64,000 nt of DNA, taken from assembly GCF_042648445.1 (NCBI RefSeq), contig NZ_JBHRYB010000005.1, forward strand, positions 682,001-746,000, in the 5' to 3' direction. The DNA is from Bacterioplanoides pacificum. GTDB taxonomy: Bacteria > Pseudomonadota > Gammaproteobacteria > Pseudomonadales > Oceanobacteraceae. Below, piece after piece: positions 1 through 7,852 of the stretch. A model generated the notes under the pieces. It did not search any database. It was not told where the DNA came from and saw nothing but the letters and a program-made list of their open reading frames with translations. Position 1 is the first letter of the stretch, and each line of letters begins with the position of its first letter. A program made the translations under genes and the position numbers.

Positions 1-1076
1 AGGCTCAGGTGATGGGCAGCATTGATGCGGATATCAGCGATGCCGAAGTTGCGGCCAAACAGGCTGAGCAGGCGTTGCATGAGCTGTTAATGAGCATTCC
101 TAATGTGCCGCGCGATGACGTGCCACACGGCAATGATGAAGAGGATAATGTTGAAGTGGCGGTCTGGGGTGAAGCCACACAATTTGATTTTGCGGCTAAA
201 GATCACGTTGATCTGGGTGAGCCGCTGGGGCTGAGTTTTGATGCCGGTGCCAGTGTTGCCGGATCCCGTTTTGTCGCTATGTCCGGCAAAATGGCCCGCC
301 TGCACCGCGCCCTGGCTCAGTTTATGCTCGATACACACAGCGAAGAACACGGCTACGAAGAAACCTATACGCCGTACCTGGTTAATAAAGAGGCGCTGGA
401 AGGCACAGGTCAGTTACCCAAGTTCGAGGAGGATCTGTTTAAGATTCCCAATGCTCAGGGCGACAAGGATCTGTATCTGATTCCTACGGCCGAAGTGCCG
501 GTCACTAATTTACTGCGCGACAGCATTACGGTGGCTGATCTGCCGCTCAAAAAAGTGGCGCATACGCCGTGTTTCCGCTCCGAAGCCGGCAGCTATGGTC
601 GTGATACCCGCGGTATGATCCGTCAGCATCAGTTCGATAAAGTTGAGCTGGTACAGTTTGTCGCGGCCGGCCAGTCGGACGCGGCACTGGAAGAATTAAC
701 CGGCCACGCAGAAGCTATCCTGCAAAAGCTGAATCTGCCTTATCGTAAGGTGATCCTGTGTGGTGGTGACCTGGGCTTCTCAGCGGCTAAAACCTATGAC
801 CTGGAAGTGTGGCTGCCCGGTCAGCAGAAGTACCGGGAAATTTCTTCCTGCTCTAACTTTGAAGATTATCAGGCGCGTCGTATGGGAGCGCGCTGGCGCA
901 ACCCTGAAACCAATAAGCCAGAGTTGCTGCATACACTGAACGGTTCTGGTCTGGCGGTGGGTCGTACTATGGTGGCAGTACTGGAAAATTATCAGCAAGC
1001 CGACGGCTCGATCATTGTTCCGGAAGTATTACGTCCGTATATGGCTGGCCTGGAAGTCATTGAGGCCGCTCAATGA
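1..1076 (+). CDS. serS: Seryl-tRNA synthetase, 5'-truncated by the window edge
   Basis: This cytoplasmic class II aminoacyl-tRNA synthetase charges tRNA-Ser (and tRNA-Sec) with serine. The reading frame is open from base 3, so the true start lies outside the window; about 358 of the usual ~430 residues are present. The end of the N-terminal coiled-coil arm is visible, followed by the catalytic core. Motif 2 is seen as FRSEAGSYGRDTRG with the following QFDKVE, and motif 3 as LNGSGLAVGRT near the C-terminus. The GTG at base 9 is only the first possible initiator inside the window and is not a real start. The stop overlaps the cysG start as ATGA, so the two genes are probably cotranscribed. A tRNA-Ser(UGA) lies about 5 kb downstream. 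Identity is certain from the motifs. Confidence 0.97.
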   Translation, partial: AQVMGSIDADISDAEVAAKQAEQALHELLMSIPNVPRDDVPHGNDEEDNVEVAVWGEATQFDFAAKDHVDLGEPLGLSFDAGASVAGSRFVAMSGKMARLHRALAQFMLDTHSEEHGYEETYTPYLVNKEALEGTGQLPKFEEDLFKIPNAQGDKDLYLIPTAEVPVTNLLRDSITVADLPLKKVAHTPCFRSEAGSYGRDTRGMIRQHQFDKVELVQFVAAGQSDAALEELTGHAEAILQKLNLPYRKVILCGGDLGFSAAKTYDLEVWLPGQQKYREISSCSNFEDYQARRMGARWRNPETNKPELLHTLNGSGLAVGRTMVAVLENYQQADGSIIVPEVLRPYMAGLEVIEAAQ

Positions 1077-2452
1077 TGAATCTGCCCCTCGTGTTGCGGG
1101 GGGATCGCCAGACGTTTCTGGTTGTTGGCGGGGGCCAGGTTGCGCAACGCAAAATTCACACCTTGCTGGCATCAGAGTGCCGGCTGGTTGTGGTTGCTGA
1201 ACAGCTGCCCGTTGCGCTGCAACAGCAGCTGGCCGAGCGTGCTGATAGCTGCTGGCAGTCAGTGGATGCTGATGAGCAGCTGGATATGGCTGATGCGTCA
1301 TTCGTGGTACTGGCCACGGATGACCACGCTCTGAATGAGGCGTTAGCCATCAAAGCCCGGCAGCAAGGTTGTAAGGTGTGTCGGGTCGACCAGACTGACG
1401 ACAACGATTTTATCTTTCCGGCCGTCGTCGACCGTTCCCCGGTTCTGGTGGCGGTGTCCAGCAGTGGCAGCTCCCCGGCGTTAACCCGCCACCTGAAAGA
1501 ACGGCTGGAAGCGTTTTTGCCGTTGGAATACCGTGAGCTGGGTAGCATGATGCAGTCGCTGCGCCAGCGTATCAAAGAAAAGTTACCACCACCTCAGCGC
1601 GCTGCTTTCTGGCGCCGCTGGATGAACAGCAATGTCCCCGAACTGGTGCTCGGCCGTCAGCCGCAACGCGCTCAGGCGCTGAGTGAACAATTGATTGCCG
1701 GTGATGAAGGTCAGGGCGGCGAGGTCTATCTGGTCGGTGCCGGTCCGGGTGATCCGGATTTGCTGACATTTCGTGCGCTGCGCCTGATTCAGTCGGCGGA
1801 CGTCGTGTATTACGACCGTCTGGTAAATCCGCGCATTCTCGAGTTTATTGCACCGCAAGCCGAGCGTTTTTACGTCGGCAAAGCCAAAAGTGATCATGCC
1901 GTGCCGCAGGAAGGCATTAACCAGTTACTGGTAACATCCGCTCAGCAAGGTAAGCGGGTGTTGCGGCTGAAGGGCGGTGACCCGTTTATTTTTGGCCGTG
2001 GTGGCGAAGAAATTGAGCAACTGGCCGATGCCGGTATCCCGTTTCAGGTGGTGCCGGGCATCACCGCCGCCAGTGGCTGTGCGGCCTATTCCGGTATTCC
2101 TCTGACCCATCGCGATTATGCTCAGAGTGTAAGGTTTGTTACCGGCCATCTGAAAAACGGCAGTTGTAATTTACCCTGGCATGAGCTGATTCATCCGCAG
2201 CAAACACTGGTGATCTATATGGGGCTAACCGGTATTCCAGTGATTTGTGAGCAGTTGATTGAGCATGGTATGCCGCCGGAAACTCCGATTGCGCTGATCG
2301 AAAAAGGCACGCTGCCGGATCAGCAGGTGCATGTATCGACCGTTGCCGAAATGCCGGACTATGTCGCCAGCCATCAGCTGCAGGCGCCAACTCTGACGAT
2401 CGTGGGTGATGTTGTATCGCTGTATTCCCGCCTGGCCTGGTTCAACGGCTAA
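1073..2452 (+). CDS. cysG: Siroheme synthase (trifunctional CysG)
   Basis: The enzyme makes siroheme, the cofactor of sulfite and nitrite reductases, from uroporphyrinogen III. It does this by two SAM-dependent methylations, NAD-dependent dehydrogenation and iron insertion. At 459 aa it matches the full-length E. coli fusion (457 aa). The N-terminal CysG-B half (about 1-210) carries the NAD-binding GGGQVAQRK stretch near residue 20 and does the dehydrogenase/ferrochelatase step. The C-terminal uroporphyrinogen methyltransferase half begins near residue 218 with VYLVGAGPGDPDLLT and contains GGDPFIFGRGGEE. It overlaps serS by 4 bases. A perfect hairpin follows the stop and reaches the next gene's start. 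All expected regions are present. Confidence 0.96.
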   Translation: MMNLPLVLRGDRQTFLVVGGGQVAQRKIHTLLASECRLVVVAEQLPVALQQQLAERADSCWQSVDADEQLDMADASFVVLATDDHALNEALAIKARQQGCKVCRVDQTDDNDFIFPAVVDRSPVLVAVSSSGSSPALTRHLKERLEAFLPLEYRELGSMMQSLRQRIKEKLPPPQRAAFWRRWMNSNVPELVLGRQPQRAQALSEQLIAGDEGQGGEVYLVGAGPGDPDLLTFRALRLIQSADVVYYDRLVNPRILEFIAPQAERFYVGKAKSDHAVPQEGINQLLVTSAQQGKRVLRLKGGDPFIFGRGGEEIEQLADAGIPFQVVPGITAASGCAAYSGIPLTHRDYAQSVRFVTGHLKNGSCNLPWHELIHPQQTLVIYMGLTGIPVICEQLIEHGMPPETPIALIEKGTLPDQQVHVSTVAEMPDYVASHQLQAPTLTIVGDVVSLYSRLAWFNG

Positions 2453-2493
2453 AACGCTGAAAACTATCAGCAATTACGCTGATATCGACTACG

Positions 2494-2528
2494 CTTATTC
2501 CCAGAGAGTTAAATAATCTGGGAATAAG
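2494..2528 (+). promoter_or_regulatory. 12-bp perfect inverted repeat ending at the MCP start codon
   Basis: The left arm CTTATTCCCAGA (2494-2505) and right arm TCTGGGAATAAG (2517-2528) are exact reverse complements with an 11-base loop. The right arm contains the only purine-rich Shine-Dalgarno candidate (GGGA, 2520-2523) for the chemoreceptor whose ATG is at 2530, so a folded mRNA would hide the ribosome-binding site. There is no U-run, so it is not a classical terminator of cysG. It may be a translational control hairpin or a protein-binding palindrome. Confidence 0.6.
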
Positions 2529-2529
2529 T

Positions 2530-4149
2530 ATGAACCTCCTGAGTTCCTTAAGTATTAAGGTTAAAATCCTGCTGTTAGCAGGCGTGTCTATTATTGGTTT
2601 TCTGATCAGTCTGATGGTCAATTACAACATTAACAGCGCCAACGCCGAACGTTTGCAGATGATCCAGAAGACCTTTTTCCCGGTGGTTCAGGACTCTAAG
2701 GCCAATCTGGTGCGGCTGGAACAAATCAAAGAGTTGTTTTCCACTGCGGTCAGTGCCGGGGAAATGGATTTCGTTAACAGTGCCGAAAAGATCAGCCTTC
2801 AGGTGGGAGACAGCTTTGATACCCTGGAGGCCATCTGGCCCCAGCGCGCCGGCGAAGTACGGGCTATGCGCAGCGCCTTTAACCGCTACTACCAAGCGGC
2901 CAAGTCGTTATCGGTTGGCATGCTGAATGGTTCGCTTGATCCGGCCGGTCTGCCGGCAGCGGTTCAGAATATGAATGACAGCCTGTCTGACGCCAAAAAT
3001 TATATGGAAGACTACAGCCGCGAAGGCCTGCAGGCGTTTAATCAAACCGTTGACCAGTCTAATCAGGCGACACGTCAGGCACTGTCTCTCGGGGTGGTTG
3101 TCACCACTGTGACCATTGCCGTGTTGTTGTTTGTCGCCTGGACCACCAGCACGGTTATCAGCTCCTCGGTGGAGCGCCTGGTACGCTCACTGAAAAGCAT
3201 TGCCAGTGGCGATGGCGATCTGACGCAGCGAATTGACAAAACATCCGATGATGAACTGGGCGAAGTTGTGTACTGGTTTAATCAGTTTATCGATAAATTG
3301 CACCATAATATCGGTGAGGTGGTGACCTCGATCGGACCGCTGGCCAATGTATCGGCCGATCTTGGTAGTCTGACCAGTCAGACGTCCCAGATTGCAGAAA
3401 AACAAAGCCATGCTACCGCTGAAGTCTCTCGCGTGGTGGAGGATATGGTTGGCAGTGTGCGCGAAGTATCCGGCAATGCCAGCTCGGCCGCTGAGGCGGC
3501 TACGGAAGCTGATCAGGCAGCCAAAGAAGGGCGCTCCATTGTCAGTGAAACCGTTAACAGCATTAACGGTCTGGCCCAGGAAGTTGAGCGTGCCAGTGAC
3601 GTGATTCGTCAGTTGGAGAGCGACACAGCCAACGTAGGCAGTATTCTGGATGTGATTAAGGGTATTGCTGAGCAAACCAACCTGCTGGCACTGAATGCTG
3701 CCATTGAAGCCGCCCGCGCCGGTGAGCAGGGTCGGGGTTTTGCCGTCGTGGCCGATGAAGTACGCACGCTGGCGTCACGTACTCAGGATTCCACTCAGGA
3801 AATTCAGGCGGTCATCGAACAGCTCCAGGGCGCTGCCCGTTCTGCTGTTGGAGTGATGACCGAAAGCCAGCAACGAGCGCAAAGCAGCGTAGATCAGGCG
3901 GCGAAAACCGACGAAAGCCTGCGTGCTATTACTGAGAAGGTAGAGTCGATCAACCTGATGAACTCTCAGATTGCCAGCGCGACTGAGCGTCAGCAGGAAG
4001 CGGCTTATAGTATTAAAGACAATGTCGAAGGTATTAAAGAAACGTCAGAACATGCGATGACCAGCATGGTGAAAGTGGAGGCCGCCAGCAGTGCGCTGAC
4101 GGATATCTCCCGCAGTCTGAAAAACGTGACGGATCAGTTTAAAGTCTGA
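2530..4149 (+). CDS. Methyl-accepting chemotaxis protein
   Basis: This is an inner-membrane chemoreceptor that signals through CheW/CheA. At 539 aa it has the classical layout. A first membrane helix (about 12-30) is followed by a short, probably four-helix periplasmic sensor (31-185) and a second membrane helix (about 186-207). After these come a HAMP linker and the cytoplasmic coiled-coil signalling domain, whose hairpin tip reads EQTNLLALNAAIEAARAGEQ near residues 380-400, then GRGFAVVADEVR. No C-terminal pentapeptide docking motif for CheR is seen; the protein ends in TDQFKV. It stands alone with no che genes nearby, and its ligand cannot be inferred. A strong hairpin overlaps its ribosome-binding site. 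Confidence 0.93.
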   Translation: MNLLSSLSIKVKILLLAGVSIIGFLISLMVNYNINSANAERLQMIQKTFFPVVQDSKANLVRLEQIKELFSTAVSAGEMDFVNSAEKISLQVGDSFDTLEAIWPQRAGEVRAMRSAFNRYYQAAKSLSVGMLNGSLDPAGLPAAVQNMNDSLSDAKNYMEDYSREGLQAFNQTVDQSNQATRQALSLGVVVTTVTIAVLLFVAWTTSTVISSSVERLVRSLKSIASGDGDLTQRIDKTSDDELGEVVYWFNQFIDKLHHNIGEVVTSIGPLANVSADLGSLTSQTSQIAEKQSHATAEVSRVVEDMVGSVREVSGNASSAAEAATEADQAAKEGRSIVSETVNSINGLAQEVERASDVIRQLESDTANVGSILDVIKGIAEQTNLLALNAAIEAARAGEQGRGFAVVADEVRTLASRTQDSTQEIQAVIEQLQGAARSAVGVMTESQQRAQSSVDQAAKTDESLRAITEKVESINLMNSQIASATERQQEAAYSIKDNVEGIKETSEHAMTSMVKVEAASSALTDISRSLKNVTDQFKV

Positions 4150-4167
4150 CCGGGTGCCTGGCTGCGG

Positions 4168-5127
4168 TTATAAGCGCGTTGTATCGCGCTGCTGCCAGGC
4201 TGACAAACACTCCTTTAAAGCAGCGCTATAGTCGCTGCTTCTTTTTATGCTGCACAACGCCAGCGCTGCGGTTCGGGTGACGGCCTGCAGAGCGTACTCA
4301 CTGATTAACTCTCCACGCCAGAAGTCCTGTAACGGCTGAAAACCGATATCATCCGGCTTGTCGTCAAACAGGCTGCGATCGTTGTCGATGATTATTTCGC
4401 CATCATCACCGTTAAAACAATATTGTGCCCGGCAGCGGCGTTCCGGATTCACCTCAAACTCTCCACCTTCGCCCTTGATCACCAGGGCATCATGGCCTGC
4501 CAGGCGGGCCGCGCCACAATGCAGTCCCTGGTAGTTGGGATGGAATACCCCCTGAACACTGGCAACCCCGGGGGCTGCGATGGTTTTCAGGACGCTGTTA
4601 ATAGGGGAGCGCACTCCCAATACTGACTTCAGCAACAGCCATTGCTGCAGTTCCGGATGAATGCTGGCAACCGGTAGGTAGGCCAGTGGCTGCTGCCCGA
4701 TCTGAGAAGTGTTCTCCAGTATGGGCAGGTCAAAATGACTGAAGATCTGATGCAGATATACCCGCTCTGCGGTGTGAGCTTCGGTGCCATGAAATAAGAT
4801 GCGGTAACCCATGCTGCTCAGCAGCAGGGCGGACAGCAAACACCAGAAGGGCTGGCGGCGTTTGCCTGCGTAGCTGGGCCATAACAGGTCGGTATCGCTG
4901 AGGTCGGGTAATTGTTCGGCAATGGCCTGGGCAAATCCGGCGATTTCCTGTTCGCTTTCTTCCAGTACCCGCATCAGCATAAAAATGGCACCCAGCTGCT
5001 CCGGACGATAATTGCCCTGCAGCATATTACTCATGGTGAAATGTGCTTCTTCCATCGTCATGTGGCGGCTGGCGTTTTTACCACGAGCCAGAATACGAAC
5101 GTAGTCGGCCAGGTCGTGTTTTTGCAT
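4168..5127 (-). CDS. ybiB: YbiB/TrpD2-family glycosyltransferase-like protein
   Basis: This is a homologue of anthranilate phosphoribosyltransferase (TrpD) but belongs to the YbiB/TrpD2 branch, whose members are known to bind nucleic acid rather than make tryptophan. The protein is 319 aa, the usual length. The N-terminal helical domain (MQKHDLADYVRILARGK, then MTMEEAHF and LGAIFMLMRV) and the C-terminal half with ALVIKGEGGEFEVNPER fit that branch. It is the last gene of a minus-strand run tusD-tusC-tusE-ybiB, 15 bases after tusE. The association with the sulfur-relay genes recurs in gammaproteobacteria, but its functional meaning is unclear. Its stop codon region forms a nested hairpin (4156-4200) shared with the convergent chemoreceptor gene. 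Confidence 0.85.
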   Translation of the reverse strand: MQKHDLADYVRILARGKNASRHMTMEEAHFTMSNMLQGNYRPEQLGAIFMLMRVLEESEQEIAGFAQAIAEQLPDLSDTDLLWPSYAGKRRQPFWCLLSALLLSSMGYRILFHGTEAHTAERVYLHQIFSHFDLPILENTSQIGQQPLAYLPVASIHPELQQWLLLKSVLGVRSPINSVLKTIAAPGVASVQGVFHPNYQGLHCGAARLAGHDALVIKGEGGEFEVNPERRCRAQYCFNGDDGEIIIDNDRSLFDDKPDDIGFQPLQDFWRGELISEYALQAVTRTAALALCSIKRSSDYSAALKECLSAWQQRDTTRL

Positions 5128-5142
5128 GGTTATTTTCTCACT

Positions 5143-5454
5143 TCAGAGGCAGTTTTCGGGGCGTGGCAAGCCCGCAATCCTGGCCGCAACTTTGGCCGGA
5201 CTGCCGGGAAACAGCTGCAGTAAATAAATGCTTGAGGCTTTATCGGCCGACAGGGTTTGTTTCAGGTATTTGCTCAGTGGCCGCATTGCCGGTGACACAT
5301 CGTATTGCTGGTAAAAGTTGCGCAGTGCTTCAATGATTTCCCAGTGTGCGTCGCTGAGCTCAATCCCTTCTTGTTGCGCCAGCCAGGCAGCCACTTCCGG
5401 GCTCCAGTCATGCAGTTGTTTCAGAAAGCCGTCGTTGTCGAGTTCAGGGTGCAT
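5143..5454 (-). CDS. tusE: Sulfur-relay protein TusE (DsrC family)
   Basis: TusE is a small cytoplasmic sulfur carrier. It accepts persulfide sulfur from the TusBCD complex and hands it to MnmA for 2-thiolation of tRNA wobble uridines. The protein is 103 aa. The family signature is the penultimate cysteine in PRPENCL (Cys102), the persulfide carrier. The second cysteine of true dissimilatory DsrC, about 11 residues earlier, is absent, which places this with TusE. The internal WSPEVAAWLAQQEGIELSDAHW and FYQQYDVSPAMRPLSKYL segments are typical. The start lies 1 base after the tusC stop, so the two are translationally coupled. Confidence 0.93.
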   Translation of the reverse strand: MHPELDNDGFLKQLHDWSPEVAAWLAQQEGIELSDAHWEIIEALRNFYQQYDVSPAMRPLSKYLKQTLSADKASSIYLLQLFPGSPAKVAARIAGLPRPENCL

Positions 5455-5455
5455 A

Positions 5456-5803
5456 TTAAAAACTTAACTGATGTTTGCTGTTATTGCTGAGTTGTTGCAG
5501 TTGTTCTGTATTAATCGCTTTGACCGTGGTGAGCATATCCTGCGGCAGGTCTTGCCCCGCCAGGTAATACAGCTGATCGCAGTCATACATGGCCAGCGCG
5601 TTTAACAACTTAATGGCTGATTTGCCGTTGGGGCGGCGAGGGTGCTGTTGCTGATCCAGCCATTGCAGGCCGTCGTTACTGAAGACAAAAGCCACCTGTT
5701 GGTCGAACGCAGCGCAGGCCATGCCCAGTTCAAGAGGCTCCAGGTCCAGTGTGGGAGGCGTGCTGATGTGAATCAGCAGGTCTATCGGCGAGTGGTCGTT
5801 CAT
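5456..5803 (-). CDS. tusC: Sulfur-relay protein TusC (DsrF-like)
   Basis: This 115-aa protein of the DsrE/F superfamily is a structural subunit of the TusBCD sulfurtransferase hexamer. The C-terminal half (MYDCDQLYYLAGQDL, ending in HQLSF) follows the TusC pattern, in which a LYD-x-x-Q stretch precedes a hydrophobic strand and the chain ends in a LxF-like tail. It sits 9 bases downstream of tusD. TusB normally follows TusC, but here the next gene is tusE with a 1-base gap, so tusB is missing from the locus. Assignment as TusC rather than TusB rests on length, internal motifs and position after tusD. Confidence 0.85.
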   Translation of the reverse strand: MNDHSPIDLLIHISTPPTLDLEPLELGMACAAFDQQVAFVFSNDGLQWLDQQQHPRRPNGKSAIKLLNALAMYDCDQLYYLAGQDLPQDMLTTVKAINTEQLQQLSNNSKHQLSF

Positions 5804-5812
5804 AACGGCTCC

Positions 5813-6196
5813 TTAAAACTGCACAATCTGGTCAGAGCTGGCGACGGCTTCAGCCATTTCACCCAGTCCGGTCAGTTCAAAGCCGTCAGCCAGGTTAGCC
5901 TGACTGTTATAGCGGCGGGCTTCTTCTTCATTAAATAATCCCCGGCGCAGGCTGTTGGCGATACACAGCTGTAACGGGAACTGATATTCCAGCGCAAGGG
6001 CCTGCCAGTCTGCAGCGATGCTGCTTTGTCCCTGCACAGGTTGCTGATGTTTCAGCCCGGCGAGTACGGCATCCTGATAAAAAAACACCCGTTCGACCTG
6101 CTGGTTGTCGGCCAGCTTACGAATGTAATGCATCGCCTGGTAATGGCTGTCGTGAGTGAACGGGCTGTGGTTCAGAAAAAGCGTCAGACGGGTCAT
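5813..6196 (-). CDS. tusD: Sulfurtransferase complex subunit TusD
   Basis: TusD is the catalytic subunit of the TusBCD complex. It takes sulfur from TusA and passes it to TusE in tRNA 2-thiouridine synthesis. The protein is 127 aa, close to the E. coli length. The sulfur-carrying cysteine falls in LQLCIANSLRRG, at residue 78 counting from the ATG, the same number as in E. coli. The C-terminal GFELTGLGEMAEAVASSDQIVQF region is characteristic. It is the first gene of the minus-strand run tusD-tusC-tusE-ybiB. Its start faces the tRNA-Ser promoter region. Confidence 0.93.
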   Translation of the reverse strand: MTRLTLFLNHSPFTHDSHYQAMHYIRKLADNQQVERVFFYQDAVLAGLKHQQPVQGQSSIAADWQALALEYQFPLQLCIANSLRRGLFNEEEARRYNSQANLADGFELTGLGEMAEAVASSDQIVQF

Positions 6197-6299
6197 AAAA
6201 TGGGCTCAGATCAGGATGGAACTATGATAATGGCCCCGGGTTGTAATGCAAAGGAAAGGCTATCGCATTGATTTATCGAATTTTTTTTAACAAAAAGTG

Positions 6300-6327
6300 T
6301 TGACGTTAAAATCATATGAGGTAATAT
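6300..6327 (+). promoter_or_regulatory. Sigma-70 promoter of tRNA-Ser
   Basis: A -35 box TTGACG (6300-6305) and a -10 box TAATAT (6322-6327) are separated by 16 bases, with the tRNA starting 13 bases after the -10. A GC-rich CCCCGCGC stretch after the -10 resembles the discriminator of stringently controlled stable-RNA promoters. Confidence 0.7.
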
Positions 6328-6339
6328 ACGCCCCGCGCT

Positions 6340-6430
6340 GGAGGGATGGCTGAGCGGTTGAAAGCACCGGTCTTGAAAACCGGCATAGGTTAATAGCCTA
6401 TCTAGGGTTCAAATCCCTATCCCTCCGCCA
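6340..6430 (+). tRNA. tRNA-Ser (anticodon UGA)
   Basis: The sequence folds as a class II tRNA. The 7-bp acceptor GGAGGGA pairs with TCCCTCC, followed by discriminator G and encoded CCA. The anticodon loop CTTGAAA is closed by CCGGT/ACCGG with anticodon TGA at 6374-6376. A long variable arm (about TAGGTTAATAGCCTA) is present as required for tRNA-Ser, and the T-loop is GGTTCAAATCC. It reads UCA codons. Confidence 0.97.
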
Positions 6431-6440
6431 CTTATTTTGA

Positions 6441-6469
6441 AAAGCCCGCTCATTGAGCGGGCTTTTTTT
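6441..6469 (+). terminator. Rho-independent terminator after tRNA-Ser
   Basis: AAGCCCGCTCA and TGAGCGGGCTT form a 10-11 bp stem with a minimal loop, followed by a run of T residues (to 6469). It starts 11 bases after the tRNA CCA end. Confidence 0.92.
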
Positions 6470-6517
6470 ATGCCTGATATTCAGCTGAGTTCGCTGCTGT
6501 TTGCTGCCACCGCCGTA

Positions 6518-6748
6518 TCAGTTAAGGGCGGCCAGTAATAAAACCAGAGACCAGCCAAATAACATCACCAGCACACACCATTCGGCCCGCAATAGTGCTT
6601 TCATCCAGGGTCGCCGATACCTGAGTATCTGCTGACGGATAGTAACGAATACTTTTTTACTCTGAGTTGTTAGCTGTCCGGCGGTTGAGCGTACAATACC
6701 AACGTCCGTGCCAGAAAAATCGCTGCTTGGCATAATCACTTCACCCAT
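6518..6748 (-). CDS. Possible small C-tail membrane protein
   Basis: I do not recognise this 76-aa reading frame. It lies between the tRNA-Ser terminator and the deacetylase gene, a stretch that otherwise holds no gene. The N-terminal half is polar, the middle is basic (RQQILRYRRPWMKALLR), and residues about 57-74 (CVLVMLFGWSLVLLLAAL) form one strong hydrophobic segment followed directly by the C-terminus. That is the layout of a tail-anchored inner-membrane protein with the basic side in the cytoplasm. An alternative start five codons later (ATG at 6731-6733) has a GTGAAG sequence about 5 bases upstream and may be the real one. No family signature is visible, and it could be a spurious frame. 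Confidence 0.35.
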   Translation of the reverse strand: MGEVIMPSSDFSGTDVGIVRSTAGQLTTQSKKVFVTIRQQILRYRRPWMKALLRAEWCVLVMLFGWSLVLLLAALN

Positions 6749-6852
6749 GCTTTTGTCACAGAATGACGCCTGCTGGCAATGTGAAGTAGTGGAGTTGTGT
6801 GTGCCTGTGTAGCGCTCTGTAACTGAATGCCACAGAGCGCAACGACGATGGG

Positions 6853-7776
6853 TTATTGCATGGCACTGATATAGGCCACCACGGAACGGGCCAGCGCGTT
6901 AAGGTCGTAACCGCCTTCCAGAATTGACAGTACCGGCACCTTGCGTGGCTGCGCTTTGCCGGCAATCCAGTTGCCGAGCCAGCCATAGTCCTCGTCCTCC
7001 AGATTTAATTCCGCCATCGGATCGGCGCGGTGGGCGTCGAATCCGGCAGACACCAGAATCAGCTCCGGAGCGAAGTTATTCAGGGCTTCATCCCAGAATT
7101 CCAGCACCTTGTTGCGGTACACCTCGCTCCCGGTTCCTGCATCCAGATGCACGTTGATCACGTTGTTGTAACGTCCGGTCTGGTAATGGGAGTTGGGATA
7201 GAAGGGGTGTTGAAAGCTGGAGCAGATCAGGAAACGCTGATCATTACCAAGGATATCGATGGTGCCATTCCCCTGGTGGGCATCAAAGTCGACAATGGCG
7301 ATGCGTTGCAGATGGTGCGCTTCGGCGGCGCGCAGAGCGGTAATAGCAATGTTATTAAAAAAGCAAAAGCCTTTGCTTTTATTGTGTTCGGCGTGATGGC
7401 CGGGTGGCCGCACGCCAACAAACGCATTATGGTGATGAATCTGATGTGCCAGCACATCATCCAGTGCCTGGGTGCAGGTGCCAACCGAATACAGCGCCGC
7501 CTGTAACGATCCCGGGGCCATCGGGGTGTCTTCATCGACATAAATATGACCCTGCTCAGGTTGAATCAGTTTTAATTGTTCATAATAGCCGTGAGTATGA
7601 GCGCGCAGAATATCCGGCTCGTGAGCCGCGGTTCCCTGGATGATATCCAGCGTATCCCACAGGCCGGATTGTTTTAGACCCTGCTCGATGGCCATCAGTC
7701 GCAGGGCATGTTCCGGATGGTCATCACCAGTATGGTGAGCAAAGTGTTGCTCGAAGGTATAGTAGGCGGTCGTCAT
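6853..7776 (-). CDS. Histone-deacetylase-family zinc hydrolase (AcuC/HDAC-like)
   Basis: This is a class II-type arginase/deacetylase-fold enzyme, probably removing acetyl groups from protein lysines or small acetylated amines. At 307 aa it is the usual single-domain length. Visible active-site elements are RPPGHHA (His127-His128), DFDAHQGNGT (zinc ligands Asp165 and His167), SAGFDAH (zinc ligand Asp247) and the catalytic tyrosine in LEGGYDL (Tyr290). The usual second His of the DxDxHHGNG motif is Gln, as in some bacterial members. It is divergent from a PatZ-type acetyltransferase/acyl-CoA synthetase with 76 bases between the starts. That suggests an acetylation writer/eraser pair like acuA/acuC of Bacillus. 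The substrate is not determinable from sequence. Confidence 0.9.
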   Translation of the reverse strand: MTTAYYTFEQHFAHHTGDDHPEHALRLMAIEQGLKQSGLWDTLDIIQGTAAHEPDILRAHTHGYYEQLKLIQPEQGHIYVDEDTPMAPGSLQAALYSVGTCTQALDDVLAHQIHHHNAFVGVRPPGHHAEHNKSKGFCFFNNIAITALRAAEAHHLQRIAIVDFDAHQGNGTIDILGNDQRFLICSSFQHPFYPNSHYQTGRYNNVINVHLDAGTGSEVYRNKVLEFWDEALNNFAPELILVSAGFDAHRADPMAELNLEDEDYGWLGNWIAGKAQPRKVPVLSILEGGYDLNALARSVVAYISAMQ

Positions 7777-7852
7777 AATGCGCTAGCTTTAATGTTTACG
7801 CCAGTGTAACTGGGTTGTTAGGGTACGCAACTAAACTTACGGATCACTTGAT

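Noticed and set aside
4156..4200. Nested hairpin between the MCP gene and ybiB as a terminator
   Set aside because: Stems GCCTGGC/GCCAGGC and AGCGCG/CGCGCT exist but there is no T-run on either strand, and the structure overlaps the ybiB coding end.
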